A program made the position numbers and the translations under genes. Below are positions 1 through 13,705 of a DNA stretch of 64,000 bases, in pieces. The notes beneath the pieces were generated by a model, which worked only from the letters and a program-made list of their open reading frames with translations, searched no databases and was not told where the DNA came from. Position 1 is the stretch's first letter. Each line of letters begins with the position of its first letter. Source of the stretch: Sphagnum compactum (Eukaryota > Bryophyta > Sphagnopsida > Sphagnales); contig OZ234493.1 in NCBI GenBank assembly GCA_965153455.1, forward strand, positions 30,866,213 through 30,930,212, written 5' to 3'.

Positions 1-40
1 CTTCTTCAACCTTGTGGGGTCTCTGGTTCTTTTGGGACAG

Positions 41-3000
41 GGAGATGATTTCTTACATTGCAAATACCCTGATCTTTCTACTCAGGTTAGAGCTCCCACC
101 TTGTTCACATGGGAGTGTAGACTGCTGCCTCTTGTACTTGTGTCACTTGAGCTATGCCATAAAGTATCGGCAATGGGTGGCACCTCCAATTGGGCTGTGG
201 TGTTGTGCAGTGGAGTAGTCATTGCAGAGAGCATTCTTAGGAGTCAGGATCAAATTCAAGGTAACTGGTCTACCCTGCCAAGATTCATTTCCAACTTGGC
301 AAGTATTGCTTGTAAACATATCTATGGCATGACAAACTACTGCCAGGGCTTGAAGATGTCAGAATCCTCCTTAACCTTGACAAAACTCAATGGGTGCAGG
401 GCGGGATTGGGGTTACTTGGCAATTCTATATGTGTTTGTACAACTCTCACGAGTTGTGGTGGTTGGACTGCTCTATCCTGGTTTGAAGTACTTTGGCTAT
501 GGCCTCAATTGGAAGGAGGCAGCAGTGCTGGTGTGGGCTGGTTTACGAGGAGCTGTGGCTTTATCTTTGTCTCTGTCTGTAGCTGTAAGTACCCATGCTA
601 ATTCCAAGAGATCTTGCTGAGCAGTCTGCAATTGTCTTTCAGACGCTATGCACAACAAGGGTTACACAAAATTGACAGGTGTGTTGCATTGGCAGCAAGT
701 AGGCGTGGATAATTCTCTTGATTATCATTACATTTCCAAGGTCACAGAAGCCCGGGTACATGTCTGTTCACAAGTGCTGTCTTCTGGTTGCTTGAATCTT
801 CTATGCTCTGTGCTGGTTGTGAATCTGAATCATCAACAGATGTTGGAACTGTTGGAACTTTCATGCAAACCATTTTTTTTGTTTGTGGATGTAGAGTGTC
901 TTTTTGATGGACTTGGAATCACATACTTATATGATACACATATAGTGGAGTACATTATGTCTGAGCAGACAAGAGAGATTGGAAGGGAAGGGAAATGGCT
1001 GTCATAAGGTGTTCCTCTAAAGTGGTTGCATCAACCAAATGTACCAGTTTGTGTTTTTCACAGGGGGCGTCGTGTTTCTGACACTCATCATTAATGGCTC
1101 CACCACCCAGTTTCTTGTGCACTATTTAAACATGGATCAGATTTCTGAAACTAAGGTATATTATTATCAGCTGATATTTGTTGCTTCTATGGAGTGTCCA
1201 CTTATTTTTGTGTTTAGAGTGGACAAAATGGTGATTGAGAAGATGCTTACTTTTCATTGCCATTTCACATGTTTGGGCTGCAGTCTCGTGTTTTGGAGTA
1301 TGCAAAGTATGATATGTATAGTAAAGCATTGGAATCTTTTGAGGAGCTTGGAGAAGATGAGGAATTGGGACCTGCTGATTGGACCACAGTGTGTAAGTAT
1401 GTGAGCTGCTTGAAGCGAGTACCAGAGGAAGGCCGACCCGCCCACCCCCACCATCCTCCAACCTCCACTGCCCTCCCTGAGATTGAAGAACGAATGCAAC
1501 AAATGCTTGATACTCGGATTCGTTTCCTGAATGGTAAGTCTCACAGAACATGAAACAAATGATGAGAGAAAATGGTTTTGAATGTCTTTTCCCACATATT
1601 TCATAGGTTACTGTTCTGATTGACATCCTTCTTTTTTAAGTAATTGAGTTTTTACATTATTATGTGATGTGCAGGAGTGCAATCAGCATATTGGACTATG
1701 CTAGAAGAAGGCCGCATAACGCAGACGGCTGCTATTCTTCTGATGCAATCAGTTGATGAGGCTCAGGACAAGGTACACAATGAGCATATTATCCTGTCAG
1801 CTGTCTATTATTAGAGGACCAATGCAGAGCAATAGGTCTACATGGTTTCCAGCATTGATAGCAAATCAGATACAAAATGAACAAAACTTTGCATTCACCA
1901 AATCCTCTAGGTCAATTGTATTTAAGCAGGATGTAGAATCTCGCAAAGTTCTGAGTCAACAGGTGAACATCATGCCATTGGATAATGGTTTGTTTTGAAT
2001 AGGTTGCAAAGAATGAAGCATTGTCAGACTGGAGAGTGCTCCGTGTGCATGTTCATTTCCCCCACTATCTCAAGTACCTGCAGTGGCGCAGTGCCTCATC
2101 CTTGTCACAAAAAGTTTCAACTTTTCTTTTAGTTACCCGGTTAGAGCTGGCTTGCTACATAAGTGCAGCGTTTCTCCGGGCTCATCGTGTCACTCGTGAT
2201 CAACTCCGAGCATTCATCGGTAGGTCTCTCACATCCAGCATTCTGATGAGATTTACCGAGCAGTATAAATCACTGGTAAGGGCAATACAGCTGTACATTG
2301 AAAAGTGTCCACTTTTGTTTCAGGTGTGTGCATGCCTGACTGATGAAAGTCTTGGATTGCTGCATATGCGTTAATCAAGTAAGCCCTGTAATGCATGGGT
2401 GGGGTGAGCAGGAGAGAGTGAAGTTGCAGATGCTGTTATAAAAGAGAGTGAGGAGCAAGAAGAGCATGCTCGCCATTTTCTTGAAGATGTTCGTCTTGCC
2501 TTTCCTCAGGTTAAATAACAAAGCATTTCTCTTGAATATATTGAGAGCTTGCTTTCTTACCCAATGGAGCTTTTGACAACCATAAATTTGTATGTGCAGG
2601 TGTTGAGAGTGGTGAAGACCAAGCAAGTCACATATGCAATCCTACTCCAGTTGAGTGAGTATGTGAAAAGCTTGGAGGCAGGAGGGCTTTTAGAGTCCAA
2701 AGAAACCATTCATCTTCATGATGCTGTCCAGGTTTTTGCCTCAAAAACATTTGACCCAGCTTTCTTTTGTCTGGCTGCAGTAGTTTCCATGGACATGTTA
2801 GTTCCAATCTCTAACTGCAGATTTTTAGGTTCAACTCAAAATGACTTAAGATGTGATTTTCATTTTTAGGTGGACTTGAAGAAATTGTTGCGGAATCCAC
2901 CACTTGTGGAAATGCCTACAGCAGAAGAGACTTTGATGCGTCAGCCTTTCATAGGTGCACTGCCTGCATCCATTGGAGAAAATCTTGCCACAGCAGCCAA

Positions 3001-5007
3001 GGAGTTCATGAAGTTACGAGACAGCATACTTTACAAGGAGGATGCTAAACCAGATGGGATCTGGCTCATTGCTAATGGGGTTGTTAAGGTATGCTTACTG
3101 ATTTAATTGTCCAATTGGATTGGTCAATTTCAACAGAAGTTATGTGTTTAGTTTTCCTTGTATAGATGCAAACAGGCTTAACTACTTACAGAGGGATGGC
3201 AAGTACAGTCATAGACAAGGGTGTGCACTAATTCCACACTTTGAAGTGAAAAGGTATTGACAATGATTTTCCTGTCCTTTCTGGTGCAGTGGAGTAATAA
3301 GGCATCAAATGGCCACCGGTTACTGCACCCAACATTTTCACATGGTAGTACTCTCGGGTTGTATGAAACTTTGACTGGAAAACCTTTCTTGTGCAACATT
3401 GTTGCTGACTCGGTGGTGCACTGCTTCTACATTGACCGTGCCAAGATCCTATCAATTACATTAATTCACCCTGAACTTGAAATTTTCCTTTGGCAGGTAT
3501 GAACATATTTTGTTTGAAGCTTAGGACTTTGACCCAGCTCTGACATTGTTGAAAATATATTTCCTCTTCTGTTACTGGCTGTTTCTTGCACTCTTATCTA
3601 TGGGGGTTATCTTTTGTGTGTAGGAAAGTGCATTGGCTGTGGCTAAAATTGTGTTGCCCCAACATTTTGGAGTTGCCACCTTGCAAGAGCTGAGGATCCT
3701 TCTCGTTGAAGGTTCCAAGATGTGCACATTCCTTCAGGGAGAAGTTTTTGAGCTGCAACACAGTGAGGTTGGTGTTCTCCTAGAAGGCTTTGTCAAGCAA
3801 GAGGGCAGCAGTGAAATTCTTGCTGCCCCAGCAGGCCTTGTGTTCCACCATGGGGAGGCAGACCCTGCTGCTAAGGGTATTTGATGTCTTTCTCCGTTTG
3901 GGCCATTTTGACTTTATAATTGAGGACTGCATCCTAAAAGTGAAGCTGTAATGGTTTCCTTGATAACTTCTTTCATGGATACAAAGAGAGATGCCTTTTG
4001 AACGTCAGTTATCTGACTTCCCGCTGCTTTTTTAAACTAATGTGACTCAATGCCATCCACAACACTCATCATGACTGGCTGCAAGAGATGATCAATGATT
4101 TCTCCTGTCTTGATATGTGTCTGGTTGCAGATGGTAGGAGCAAAAGCTTATCGCATACAGGCACAATCTTTCATGTGGAAGCAAGGTCACGGATTCTTTT
4201 CTTTGATGTGGGAATCTCAGCAGAAGTGCTGTCAAGGCGTTCAGCATCACGGGTGTCACTTTCCCATCTTAGCATGCTTCCTTCACGCCACTCTAGCCAC
4301 GACCATGATACTTTCCTACAAAGACCTTCTCAAGCTCGACACTCTTCAGCTCCCCGCCTTAGAGGCCTGAGACAGGGAAGCAGAGGAGAGATGAGAGGGG
4401 AGGGAGCCTCTGTGTTGCAAGCTTGGGGAAGCAGCAGTGGTCTGCCCACCACCGCAGCTGAATATGTTGCCAGGGCCATGAGGCTCAGCCTTTTTGGCTC
4501 CAAGGTAACATTCCCTCGTCAAGTTCTCTACCTTAATTTTGTGCTTGTCAGTCTGAACTTACATAATTACTGCAGTTTGATTGACATCATGTAAAATGTG
4601 GCCTGTTAAGCGTTTTTTATGAACTTAATGAATGTGGAATTGTGGTGCCATGACAGGTTAGAGGATTGAGCCACAGTTCCAGATTGGAGAGCCAGGCCAG
4701 GGTATCTGACTTGCCAATCAATGCCCTAAGTCAATCCCACTCAAAACTAGTGAAAAAAATGTCTTATGCTGTGCAAGAGAATGTTGATGGTGATGCACCA
4801 ACACTGCCAAGACAGAGAGTTTTCAGCCAAACCAATTTGGCTCTTGCATTGCCTTTTGTGCCACTTCCCATTCTTAAGGTAGGGGGGCCTTCTGGCAACA
4901 TGTCTAGTGATGAGTCTGATGGAGAGGAGCACATTGTAGAAATTGGGTCACCTAGCACACTTTTCCATTCTCATCACCTTCAACAAGACCAGAAAAGCTT
5001 GAGTTGA
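41..5007 (+). CDS. SOS1: SOS1-type plasma-membrane Na+/H+ antiporter, 3' part (5' end outside window)
   Basis: Exons read as 41-85, 211-260, 400-584, 1048-1155, 1284-1533, 1675-1772, 2003-2219, 2412-2509, 2600-2731, 2870-3088, 3290-3496, 3624-3876, 4131-4504 and 4657-5007, all with GT-AG borders and matching phases. The link between 584 and 1048 is unresolved and a small exon may be missed. The product begins in a late transmembrane helix (EMISYIANTLIF), continues through VVVVGLLYPGLKYFGYGL, the LRGAVALSLSLS helix and FFTGGVVFLTLIINGSTTQF, and then enters the long cytosolic tail. The tail has a cyclic-nucleotide-binding-like domain (GIWLIANGVVK to HPTFSHGSTLGLYETLTGKP) and ends with DESDGEEHIVEIGSPS, which resembles the C-terminal DSPS motif known as a SOS2 kinase target. 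Family role: salt export driven by the proton gradient. The N-terminal transport half lies upstream of base 1. The family assignment is very secure. Confidence 0.94.
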
Positions 5008-8000
5008 TCTATGGAGATATATTTTGCAGTTCTTCATGGATTCTGCTCAGACTTATCCACATCTGTTGCAAACCAAGGAACCTACTTCTCTCTAGGTCTG
5101 AATAGTCATCATCCTTGTTTCTACCATGCCCAACAGTAGCAGGGGCAATCCCATGATATAAAATCTGCTGCAATATATCTACATTAGTTTAAAAAATGCA
5201 TTATCTTCATCTGTTTATTGAGAGGTTCATCCTTACAAGCTATTGAGAAGCTTGACAAATGTCCTGTCATTTTGGTGCAAAGAAAATCACTTGGTCATCC
5301 TGACACTGCATCTAGAGCCCATGTACCATATAACAACTATCTAATAAATCCATCTATTCCCAGCACTTTGAATTTCATCTCAATTGTCCTTAATGAAAGG
5401 TCTTTCAAAGTCCTTCAATCTGAGAGGACAAAAAATCATGTATTATGGTATGCACACATGAGATTTGTCACCTTTGGTTTGGGACAATACTAAAAAAGAA
5501 CAGCAACAGAAACATTGCAGATGGATGGTGATTGTGTACATGGTCCCAGGCATGCTAAGAACTGGTCTTGTAAAGGTCATAGGATCCATTCCTCTGCAAC
5601 ATTTCTTCTGGTACCTGGACAAGTCAAAACAAATCTGTCAACCCAAAGAATGATATATTGTCTTCTGTCTGCAGCATACACAATCTAGGAGCTCTATACA
5701 TCTCTAACAAAAGAAAACCATGAAGGGTGACATTCCACGTTTTCAGAGGTAGTAGCCAATGTGGTAATAAGAATTCAGAAAGCAACATGCTATAATTCAA
5801 CCCAGCCAACTCTGTCACAAACATGATCTCATTAGATTTAGACACAGATATGTTGTGACTTGTGACCAGTGTCAGGCAGGTGTTAAAATCTTGTTCAACT
5901 ACTGAAAGAAGTGGTGGATGTTAGAAGTTGAAAGAACTTTGTGTGCCTGAGAATCAGCTCCAAAAGTTAATTGATGCTTCTTAACTTTAATTGCAGGATT
6001 TCTTGGATCTTAAGGAGGTGAGAGACACAGATCAATCACCAATCTTTTTTTTTATAAAAAAGTCTTGGATGTTGGTGAAGGGGGTGGTTGCAACCAGCCC
6101 TCATTCTTTTTTGAAAAAATGTGTCACCAAGTTTCTAAAATTTGCAAGACAATTTTTGACAACAAACATATAGATTCACATTGAAAATCAACTTTTTTCT
6201 CTTTATTCTTTTAGTAAAAGAAGCAACAACATGCAATCAATTCATTTAGTAACTGAAAGAATTGATAACATAATATATGACCAACTGTTATCAGTGAAAA
6301 GAAAACCAATTTTATAAGAACCAGCCTCAATTTTTAAAAATTGAAATCCAAGACCAGTTGCAATCATTTCATGAGCAAGTAATTAAAGAATAAGATGGGC
6401 ATTCTGTTCCAGAGACTTTTTCAAGGTGAATTAATTTCTAGGGCTCCATCACCTGCTTCCAAAAGAAATCATTCCAGTAGAACTATTCAAGAAAGATGAA
6501 ATCTGCTGAATAGTGCATGAAGGGTTAAAAGATTCCACAAGAGAATGACAACCCTTGGTTTAAGTAGAAACTTATGCAGGGCAAATGAGCACTGGTGTTA
6601 ACCTTTGCAGCTAGTTCACCATCATGTTGTGTGCAGAGAGGGATGTAATCACCCAGCCTCTGAACCAAATGAAGTAAGAGGTAATCATTTGCAGCCATGA
6701 ACAAAATGTGCACATGCAGGCATTGCAAAGTGCCTGAACCAGACTATGATTGCATCCACACATTTTTCTGTACAAGATGCTACAGAGTCGCAAGGATTGG
6801 ATCGTGTGGGATTTACAAAGCACTCCACTCCCTGCAAAAATAAAAACTTGAAGATGATTTCATTTCTGAAGTGACACAGAGTCATCCAGATTGCCTCAAT
6901 ATTGCATTTGAAGTGAAGAAATATCTAAATAAGTCTTGAGAACTTCATAAAAATATCACCAAGAAGGAAAAGAGAAGGACCCAATACTGACCTAAAAATA
7001 GCAGAGGAACTCTGAGGTTTAAATCCATGGAGACAGTCACATGCATGTGCAGTGATCTTTTGTAGCAACATGTATGGTGGGTAGTGATGAGGTAACATAT
7101 AATATCCCCATTAATGTCATCAGCTCCCAGCAGTGGATAGAGGTTAATGTCAGACACTGGCAATATGCTGGTAAGACTCAGCCATGATGTTGGCTATCTC
7201 AGCAAAACATTTAATGGATGGAGATTCCATAGGAAACCAAGAGGGCAGGGGAATACAGAGAAGAAAACCCAAAAGGACTAAAAAGAATGAGCAAACAGAA
7301 AGAGACAAGAGAAACAGCATGAAGAGTTTGATCCTTGACAAAATGAAAAATTTACAGGTCAAAAGCCATTTGGTCAATCAAACCATGCTCTCTAGCTTCA
7401 CAAATAGGACAAACCTATGATAATGAAATTAGCTTCATATGCATCTACAACTTCTCTGTAATTAGAATGTAACTTGATCTAAACAAGTTTAACCTGATGA
7501 TGAGGTCATAGAGATATCAGATCAGACAGTATATCAATGGAGAAGAAAGAAAAGAAAAACAAAAAGGAAGAGACCCAACCCTTAAGTTCAAAAATAATGA
7601 GTTTAAACAACAGCAACTATCACACAAATGGTCAAAGACCTTCAAGAGCAACATGTATGGTAGTGAACCAATACCTTCTTCTTAAGTAGATCTTAGAATC
7701 ATTAGAAACTTCAAATTGAAGTGATCTGAAAAGACTCCAAAATACTTCTGTACTAGAAAGTGGCATGTGTGGTGACACCAAAGTGGTGGTCTTGTGATGG
7801 CCAAGCCTTGCCACAAATCCTGCCTTGATTGGTGGCAGTGAATCACAAACATCCACACTCCAGCCCAATAATGAAGTCAAAATTTTTTAACAGTGAACAG
7901 AATCCCAGGCCAGCAGAAGGTATCTATGCCAAGTAAATAGTCTCATCTGAATAACCTTGACAAGAGTGTAAGAGAATTGAAGTTTCCAGAGCCTACTATT

Positions 8001-9230
8001 CCTACTTGTAGGCCTGATCTGAATCATCCCATGGGAACCTTGCTTGCATCACAATTCCTTCTGCTTCCTCCTCCTCTGTGTCTACTGCCACAACTACAGC
8101 AAAAAGCTACCATCACAAATCCTGACACAGTGTTGCAATATTTAGCTGATCCTGTTGCATGATTCTTGTAATGGCATCTCCTTCTCATTCACATTTGAAA
8201 GCATCAAACCTTATTTTAAGCTACTAAAAATGACTTCGTCTAATTCCGCAACCTCACCTTCACCCTACAGACAGCCAGTAATCTGCCTATGCAGCAGCAA
8301 AATGTGCACAACAGAGCACATTCACACTGTGAATGAGTTTAGTACAAAGATGTTCAGAAAGACAGCTCCTTTGAATGCAGAACAAGCTCTTTAACCAGAC
8401 AATCACTAACCTTCTACCAGATTATGGATGTTGGATGTTACAATCAGCCTTTTGTAAGTGGAAGAACAAAGCTTTAGTGTATTTGGAGGCTTGCTTATCA
8501 CATAAAGGAAGTAAAAAAATTTGTTTACTAGCCTCTTATTCCTCTTCTAACCCAGCCAAGGTCGAATCTGCACCATCACCAACTGCAAAGGAAAAAAATG
8601 TCAAGAGAAAAAATCTGGCAAAAGAGTGTCCTCGAGCCACTCTCTGCAAGCCACTATATAGGAGCCCTACCTGTCAATGTCTCCACCTTCTGGGCCACTT
8701 TCTCGACTGGTTTGGCTCCACCTTGTCATTGTCTTGCATACACACTTTCTTGTTTTCTTTCGTCTTTATTCAATAGAAGGCACCAATCTGCACAAAATAA
8801 TGACTAGATCAGAAACTTCAAAAACTATCACACACCTTCAGTTTTCATGCAGTGCAGCACCATAGAGGAACTGCACATCAACCTCGCATATGATGGGTTT
8901 AGGTTTAGGGTTTTCTCTGATCCCCCAGACATGAATGAAGGAGCATAGACCTTGAAAAGCCTGTGGGTAACAAACACATGTCTACAATCCTACTTAGATC
9001 CAAAGACCAAAATCAAATTGTCACCCTGGTTGTCTCCTATTGAAAGCAAAAGACTCTTCATGTTCTTCCCCCACACAAACCCCCCACCCCCCCCAAAAGA
9101 AAGGAAAACAAAACAGAATGATAAAGATGACAGGAATAAAGGACACACACCTACCTCCCTAATACTGATGCTGTCCTTTGAGTTCAGGCACAACGTCATC
9201 ATCCTGCTCTCCTCCACCATCGCTTGCAGA
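5008..9230. other. Region without a recognised gene; possible unidentified minus-strand exons
   Basis: No protein family is recognisable here. Several minus-strand stretches look like exons. One ends near 6603 at a donor GCAAAG|gttaac and reads HILFMAANDYLLLHLVQRLG followed by DYIPLCTQHDGELAAK. One near 7170-7260 reads FPMESPSIKCFAEIANIMAE. One at about 7640-7860 contains TEVFWSLFRSLQFEVSNDSK and ends at AAGAAG|gtattg. A possible start exon at 9220 (MVEESRMMTLCLNSKDSISI) is followed by a gtaggt donor and lies just downstream, in minus-strand sense, of a telo-box region. I could not join these into one frame, so this may be an unidentified gene, a decayed gene or a non-coding transcript. Confidence 0.25.
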
Positions 9231-9297
9231 GATCCGAGGGGACGGTCGCCACGGACGCAACGAAGAAAGAGACAACGAAACGCACGGTTAACTCTTC

Positions 9298-9402
9298 TTC
9301 CTTAAACCCTAAAATAGAAGCCCTAAATTAACCGTAGTTTAAAAGAGATTTTAACCACTGTCAACGAATCAGCAAGCTCAAGTTTTAAACCTAGTAATAA
9401 CC
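9298..9402 (-). promoter_or_regulatory. Telo-box-like cluster, possible promoter
   Basis: Three AAACCCTA/GCCCTAAA/AACCCTAA-type motifs occur at about 9303-9311, 9321-9328 and 9393-9401. A related TTTAGGTTTAGGGTTTT run lies at 8897-8914. Telo-boxes are common near transcription starts of plant housekeeping genes. They sit just upstream of the possible minus-strand start at 9220. The role is inferred from motif and position only. Confidence 0.35.
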
Positions 9403-9420
9403 CTAATCCCGATGGACGGT

Positions 9421-11500
9421 ACAGAGATTCTGGACGGTGGATGTGCCTACCACATGGCAGCTATTGATTGCTTTTTTCCTGTCGTCTCATACTCTGATTG
9501 GTCCACTGTCGTCATAAGGCCTCGCTCTTTATTGTTTTCTGTTGCTCTTTTGTTTTTCCTTTCCTTTCCTTTCTTTTGGGGGGATGGGAGGGGATGGGAG
9601 GGTGGCGTTGGTGCTTTTCTTTTACACAGAATTTGATCATCATGTTTTCCAGGTTCTGTCTGCATTATTGTTTGATTTATACAAACGCTTGATTTTCAAT
9701 GCAGGATTACATGATTATTACCAGGGTTTTTTTTTATAATAATCATAACAAAAATTTAGCAAAATAAACGTTTTCTGAAAATATTAGCAAAATTAGTCAA
9801 CTTTACAAGTGTAAAAACAAAATTTTCCCAACTTTTTGGTCAAAAAAACCCAAAAAAAAAAACACTTAATTCATCACAATGACATTTAATTACACAAACA
9901 CTTGCTGTTCAATTCACGATTAGGTTTAAAATTTGTCGGTCCTTTTTGGCTTGCTCCACTTCTGGCATGTATGTTTGTATGTATGTATAGCACGCTCACT
10001 CTACAAACTAATGTTTTTCTTTCAATGGTAGTAAGTAATCCCACAATTGCCCAAATTGTAAGAATCCTTTGCTTGTTTTAAATTTGGCAGTACATACTAC
10101 ATACATACATGATTAGCACAATGTACAAAGGCACACAAGTTTGTGAGTAGGAGGTATCCTTACAGCCATGAAAGATTAGAGCTATGTAGACCTCACAAAA
10201 TCTGTAGGATGATGAGAAACAAAATTGTATAAGGTAATCTCACACAAGCAACATTTTATACCACCTATGAGTTTAACAAATCAATGAACATGTAAGAATT
10301 CCATGTCTTGACTCCTACCCAAGACCCTCAACCTTCCTGAGCTCCTCACTCTCACCTGAAATTCCAGCCTTCCTATTGCAACTCTAGTCTTTGAGCTACT
10401 GACCAAATTGAAGACCAAACAAAAGAAGAGAACTGAAAAAATGTCTTGAGACTCAAGCATGCTCCCACACGTGTGGGAGAGCAAATTTATATCTATCAAA
10501 AAAACGTTATAACAATCAATTCATCTACCACCCGCCCAACAATGCAACTCATAGTCTAGAAATATGTGACCTGAAAGCTTACATGGCTTCTGCTGGAAGT
10601 TGTCAAGTTGTGCTTGCACATTCTTGATGCATGTCATCAAGATCTGAAATCAGTGGTCAATGAGCAGTAGCATCTGATTTCCCTACACAATACTGGCTGA
10701 TGACAGGGAATTGTGGGAAGGCACTTTATGATGCCAGTTCATAAACAGGATACTCAAGAATGCCAAAAGATCCAACTAAAATTTAGCTCCATACAATCAG
10801 GTACCTAGGAAAACAAAAGCCATGACAACTTTACAGGGTTTGGGACCAAAAATCCAACACTCAAACAGACTGCAAGCAAACTACTGATCCCATCTTCCTC
10901 ACCTAAAAAATACCCACAGTTTGTATAACTATCATGTTCTAAAGCAGTAAGAGGTAGACAGCCATTTAACTGAGCAAATCTATAGAGCTGTAATGCAGTA
11001 GCTAATATGAACCATTGCACAGCAAATCTGTGACCAACACCATGACCACTGGCCTGTTCTTGCACCAACATGGACCAGGATGGAAATCCACAGAATCACT
11101 GGATGTGAGATGGGAAAACCCTAAATTCCCCCTTAAGAAAGATCCTTGTGCCACAAATCGGCTCAGTTTGCTTTTTCAAATTGCTAAGAGTCCAACAATG
11201 ATACAAGGCATTTCTTAGTACTGGACACCCAGAGCATGTTTGAGTACACAAATGTTGCTGACAAATAGACATTCTCAATTCAAGATCCTAACGTAGTACT
11301 AGGTGATTTCTAAAATTTGTAGAAAAGGGTTATGATTTGAGCCTCCACTCCATGCTGCAGTGGCAACCAATTATCGACCTTGCACAAACTCGAAATGGTG
11401 CCATGAGTGAACTGGATATCATCCTGCAACTGCCCCACACAAAAAACCCTCCAGCCCACACGTGCTTCCCAACCCACAAACTGGAATATCAAAGATAAAA
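9421..11500. other. Intergenic region and 3' flank of SAR1, no gene seen
   Basis: Only short, family-less reading frames on both strands. The stretch at 9530-9610 is pyrimidine- then G-rich, and 9730-9900 is A/T-rich with homopolymer runs. The part next to 11500 probably contains the SAR1 3' UTR, as SAR1 is transcribed leftwards. No RNA gene or transposase was recognised. Confidence 0.4.
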
Positions 11501-13472
11501 TTACTTGATATACTGAGACATCCACTTGATACCTTCCCCATAGCCCATCTTTCGCACTATACTGCACATGAACACCTCAATTGGCCGCATATTGGTCTCC
11601 CCAAGATTCACCTTGCCCTTGCCAGTGGTATAGTTGCTCAGGCCTAATGAGTACCGTAGCTCATCTTCTGAAGCTGCAAATGGAATGTCAATCTTGTTCC
11701 CCAGGATCAAGAAAGGAACTTGTGCAAGTGAATCATCTGACAAGAGTGAATCCAGCTCCTTCTTTGACTCCCCAAACCTTTCCTTGTCAGCCGCATCCAC
11801 CAAATAGACTATCGCATCCACCTGCATACAAGTCTCACAGTCAGCTCACCCCCATCATTGGCTCCATCCTTCTGTATCATGTCAGCTATTCTCAAATGTG
11901 GCCAGTCCAGTGATAACAGTAGACTACCCCACATGTTTTCAACTTTAGGAGCAGCACGTGTTTAGCTCAAACCCTAGCAAAACACATTGTGAAGAATAAC
12001 TGGTCAACTGCCAGGTACTCTTGCTGGCATTATGGGGGTGTTATTGACCACAATTACAGCTGAACTTAGATACCCATGAAATTGCAGAGAAATCTCCACA
12101 CAATGACTGCAGTCACCTAATGCTAAATTGAAATAGAACATGAGAGAAAACCCAAACAAACGAGTCAGAAAAAATAGGGATGGTTAACAATACAGCTCAA
12201 GACTTGCAAGACACCTCAACTGTCAACCCCCAAAACACATGCCTTCCAATAGGTTGGTTATCTGTGTCATTAACCCTATGCTTGCTCTCTGTTTTCACCT
12301 GCTGCTTGCACCAGTCCTCAAATCCAGAATGCAAAAATTCATACACTAAAACCTCAAGGATTCAGACATACAACAGGATAACTGTATGCATCATATCTTG
12401 GTACATCTGATATTTGACATGCATAGTTGAATTAACCCTAAAAGAACTTAGAGAGTGCTGTGGGCACAGCAGCTTCAAATGGGTCTTCCCCTTCTGACAA
12501 GTACATACAAAAGCTTCCAACTCCTGAAAGAGTAGTAGAGGTCTTATCTCTGCGGGCCGAAGAAGGGGGTCCAGCAACTAAACTGCCCTCTTTCTGTCCG
12601 GTGGAATGGAATTACCCTACCTTTGCATAGTAGTCCTTCCATACTCGTCTCGCAATCTGGTGGCCACCCAAGTCAAACGCTTTGAACTTGATTTTTCCAA
12701 TGCTCAACTCTTCTGAAGTCGGATACTGTGTTGGTTGATGCTGTGCCAACCTCTGAAAATACCCAGATGAGACAAGCAGGAGCAAAGAAAGATGCAATCA
12801 GAAAAACCTATGCGGATAGAAGTGTTTTGATCACCACTCGACCTCTCCTTCAAACATCTATTCCTGGCTTCTTTGGCACCATACTCTCGAAGCACACACA
12901 ACTATTTCCTAGACTGTTTTTTTGTTTCCCCTACAATCATCGGATCGCTCAATGACAAGTACTAGGTTCCCGAGGCTTTGCACCACCCACCATTCACGTA
13001 TCCTAACCCCTTACACAAACGCTGACTTCAAGACGGATGTAATCAGTTGCTGCGGTATCTTGCAAACAGCAAAACACAGCCCCCCTGCCAATATACATAC
13101 AGACTTCTCACATACACCAAGAGTATAGATCTCAAAACACGCAACACATAACCCTTGGCTACAGAAAACCATTTCTGTTTCCGCGTGATTCCTCTACCCA
13201 TAAAGCTCCATAACCGCAACTCCTCACTCCCCACCTGCCAGCCAGCCAGCCAGCCAGTCCCCACCCCACTCGAGACAAAAACAAGGCTGTACAGAAGGGG
13301 AGGGGGGAAAAAAAACAAAAAGCAAAGCAAGCAAGCATCAGACCTCATCCTTAAGCATGTGCAGCAGCGTGGTCTTGCCCGCATTGTCCAGGCCCAGGAA
13401 CAAGATTTTGGCCTCCTTCTGCCACAACCCAAGTGTGGCAAGCACGCTGTAAAACCAGTCGAACAAAAACAT
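11501..13472 (-). CDS. SAR1: Small GTPase SAR1 (COPII coat assembly)
   Basis: Three exons on the minus strand: 13344-13472 (43 codons), 12621-12752 (44 codons) and 11501-11821 (106 codons plus TAA). Both introns are phase 0 and the product is 193 residues, the normal SAR1 length. Visible signatures are the SAR1-specific N-terminus [17 protein letters not shown], which forms the membrane-inserting amphipathic helix; P-loop GLDNAGKT at about 27-34; switch I region around [19 protein letters not shown] with the catalytic histidine; NKID for guanine recognition; and [12 protein letters not shown] near the C-terminus. SAR1-GTP recruits Sec23/24 at the ER to start COPII vesicle budding. Nothing looks broken. 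Confidence 0.97.
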
Positions 13473-13514
13473 CTTCCCGACCTCTGTTGCCGATCACCCA
13501 CAGCTCTCCACACA

Positions 13515-13705
13515 CACAAACCCTCTTTGTCTCTGTCTCTGTCTCTGTGTGGCTCCAGACGCAGCAACTTGCGTACCTATTCTATGCTTCTGGATGTCAA
13601 GATCTGTCCACCATCACTGCAATCTTTGTTGCTATGTGTCGCGAATGCGGGCGTGCGTATCTGTGATCTTCTCCCCCCCCCCTCTCTCTCTCTCTGTCTC
13701 GGGGC
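13515..13705. repeat. CT/GA-rich microsatellites upstream of SAR1
   Basis: Two pyrimidine-rich simple repeats lie within 240 bp upstream of the SAR1 start: a GTCTCT-type run at about 13529-13551 and a C(8-10)-(TC)n run at about 13673-13696. On the transcribed strand these are GA-rich and may lie in the SAR1 5' UTR or core promoter. CT/GA tracts are frequent there in plants; that role is inference. Confidence 0.6.
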
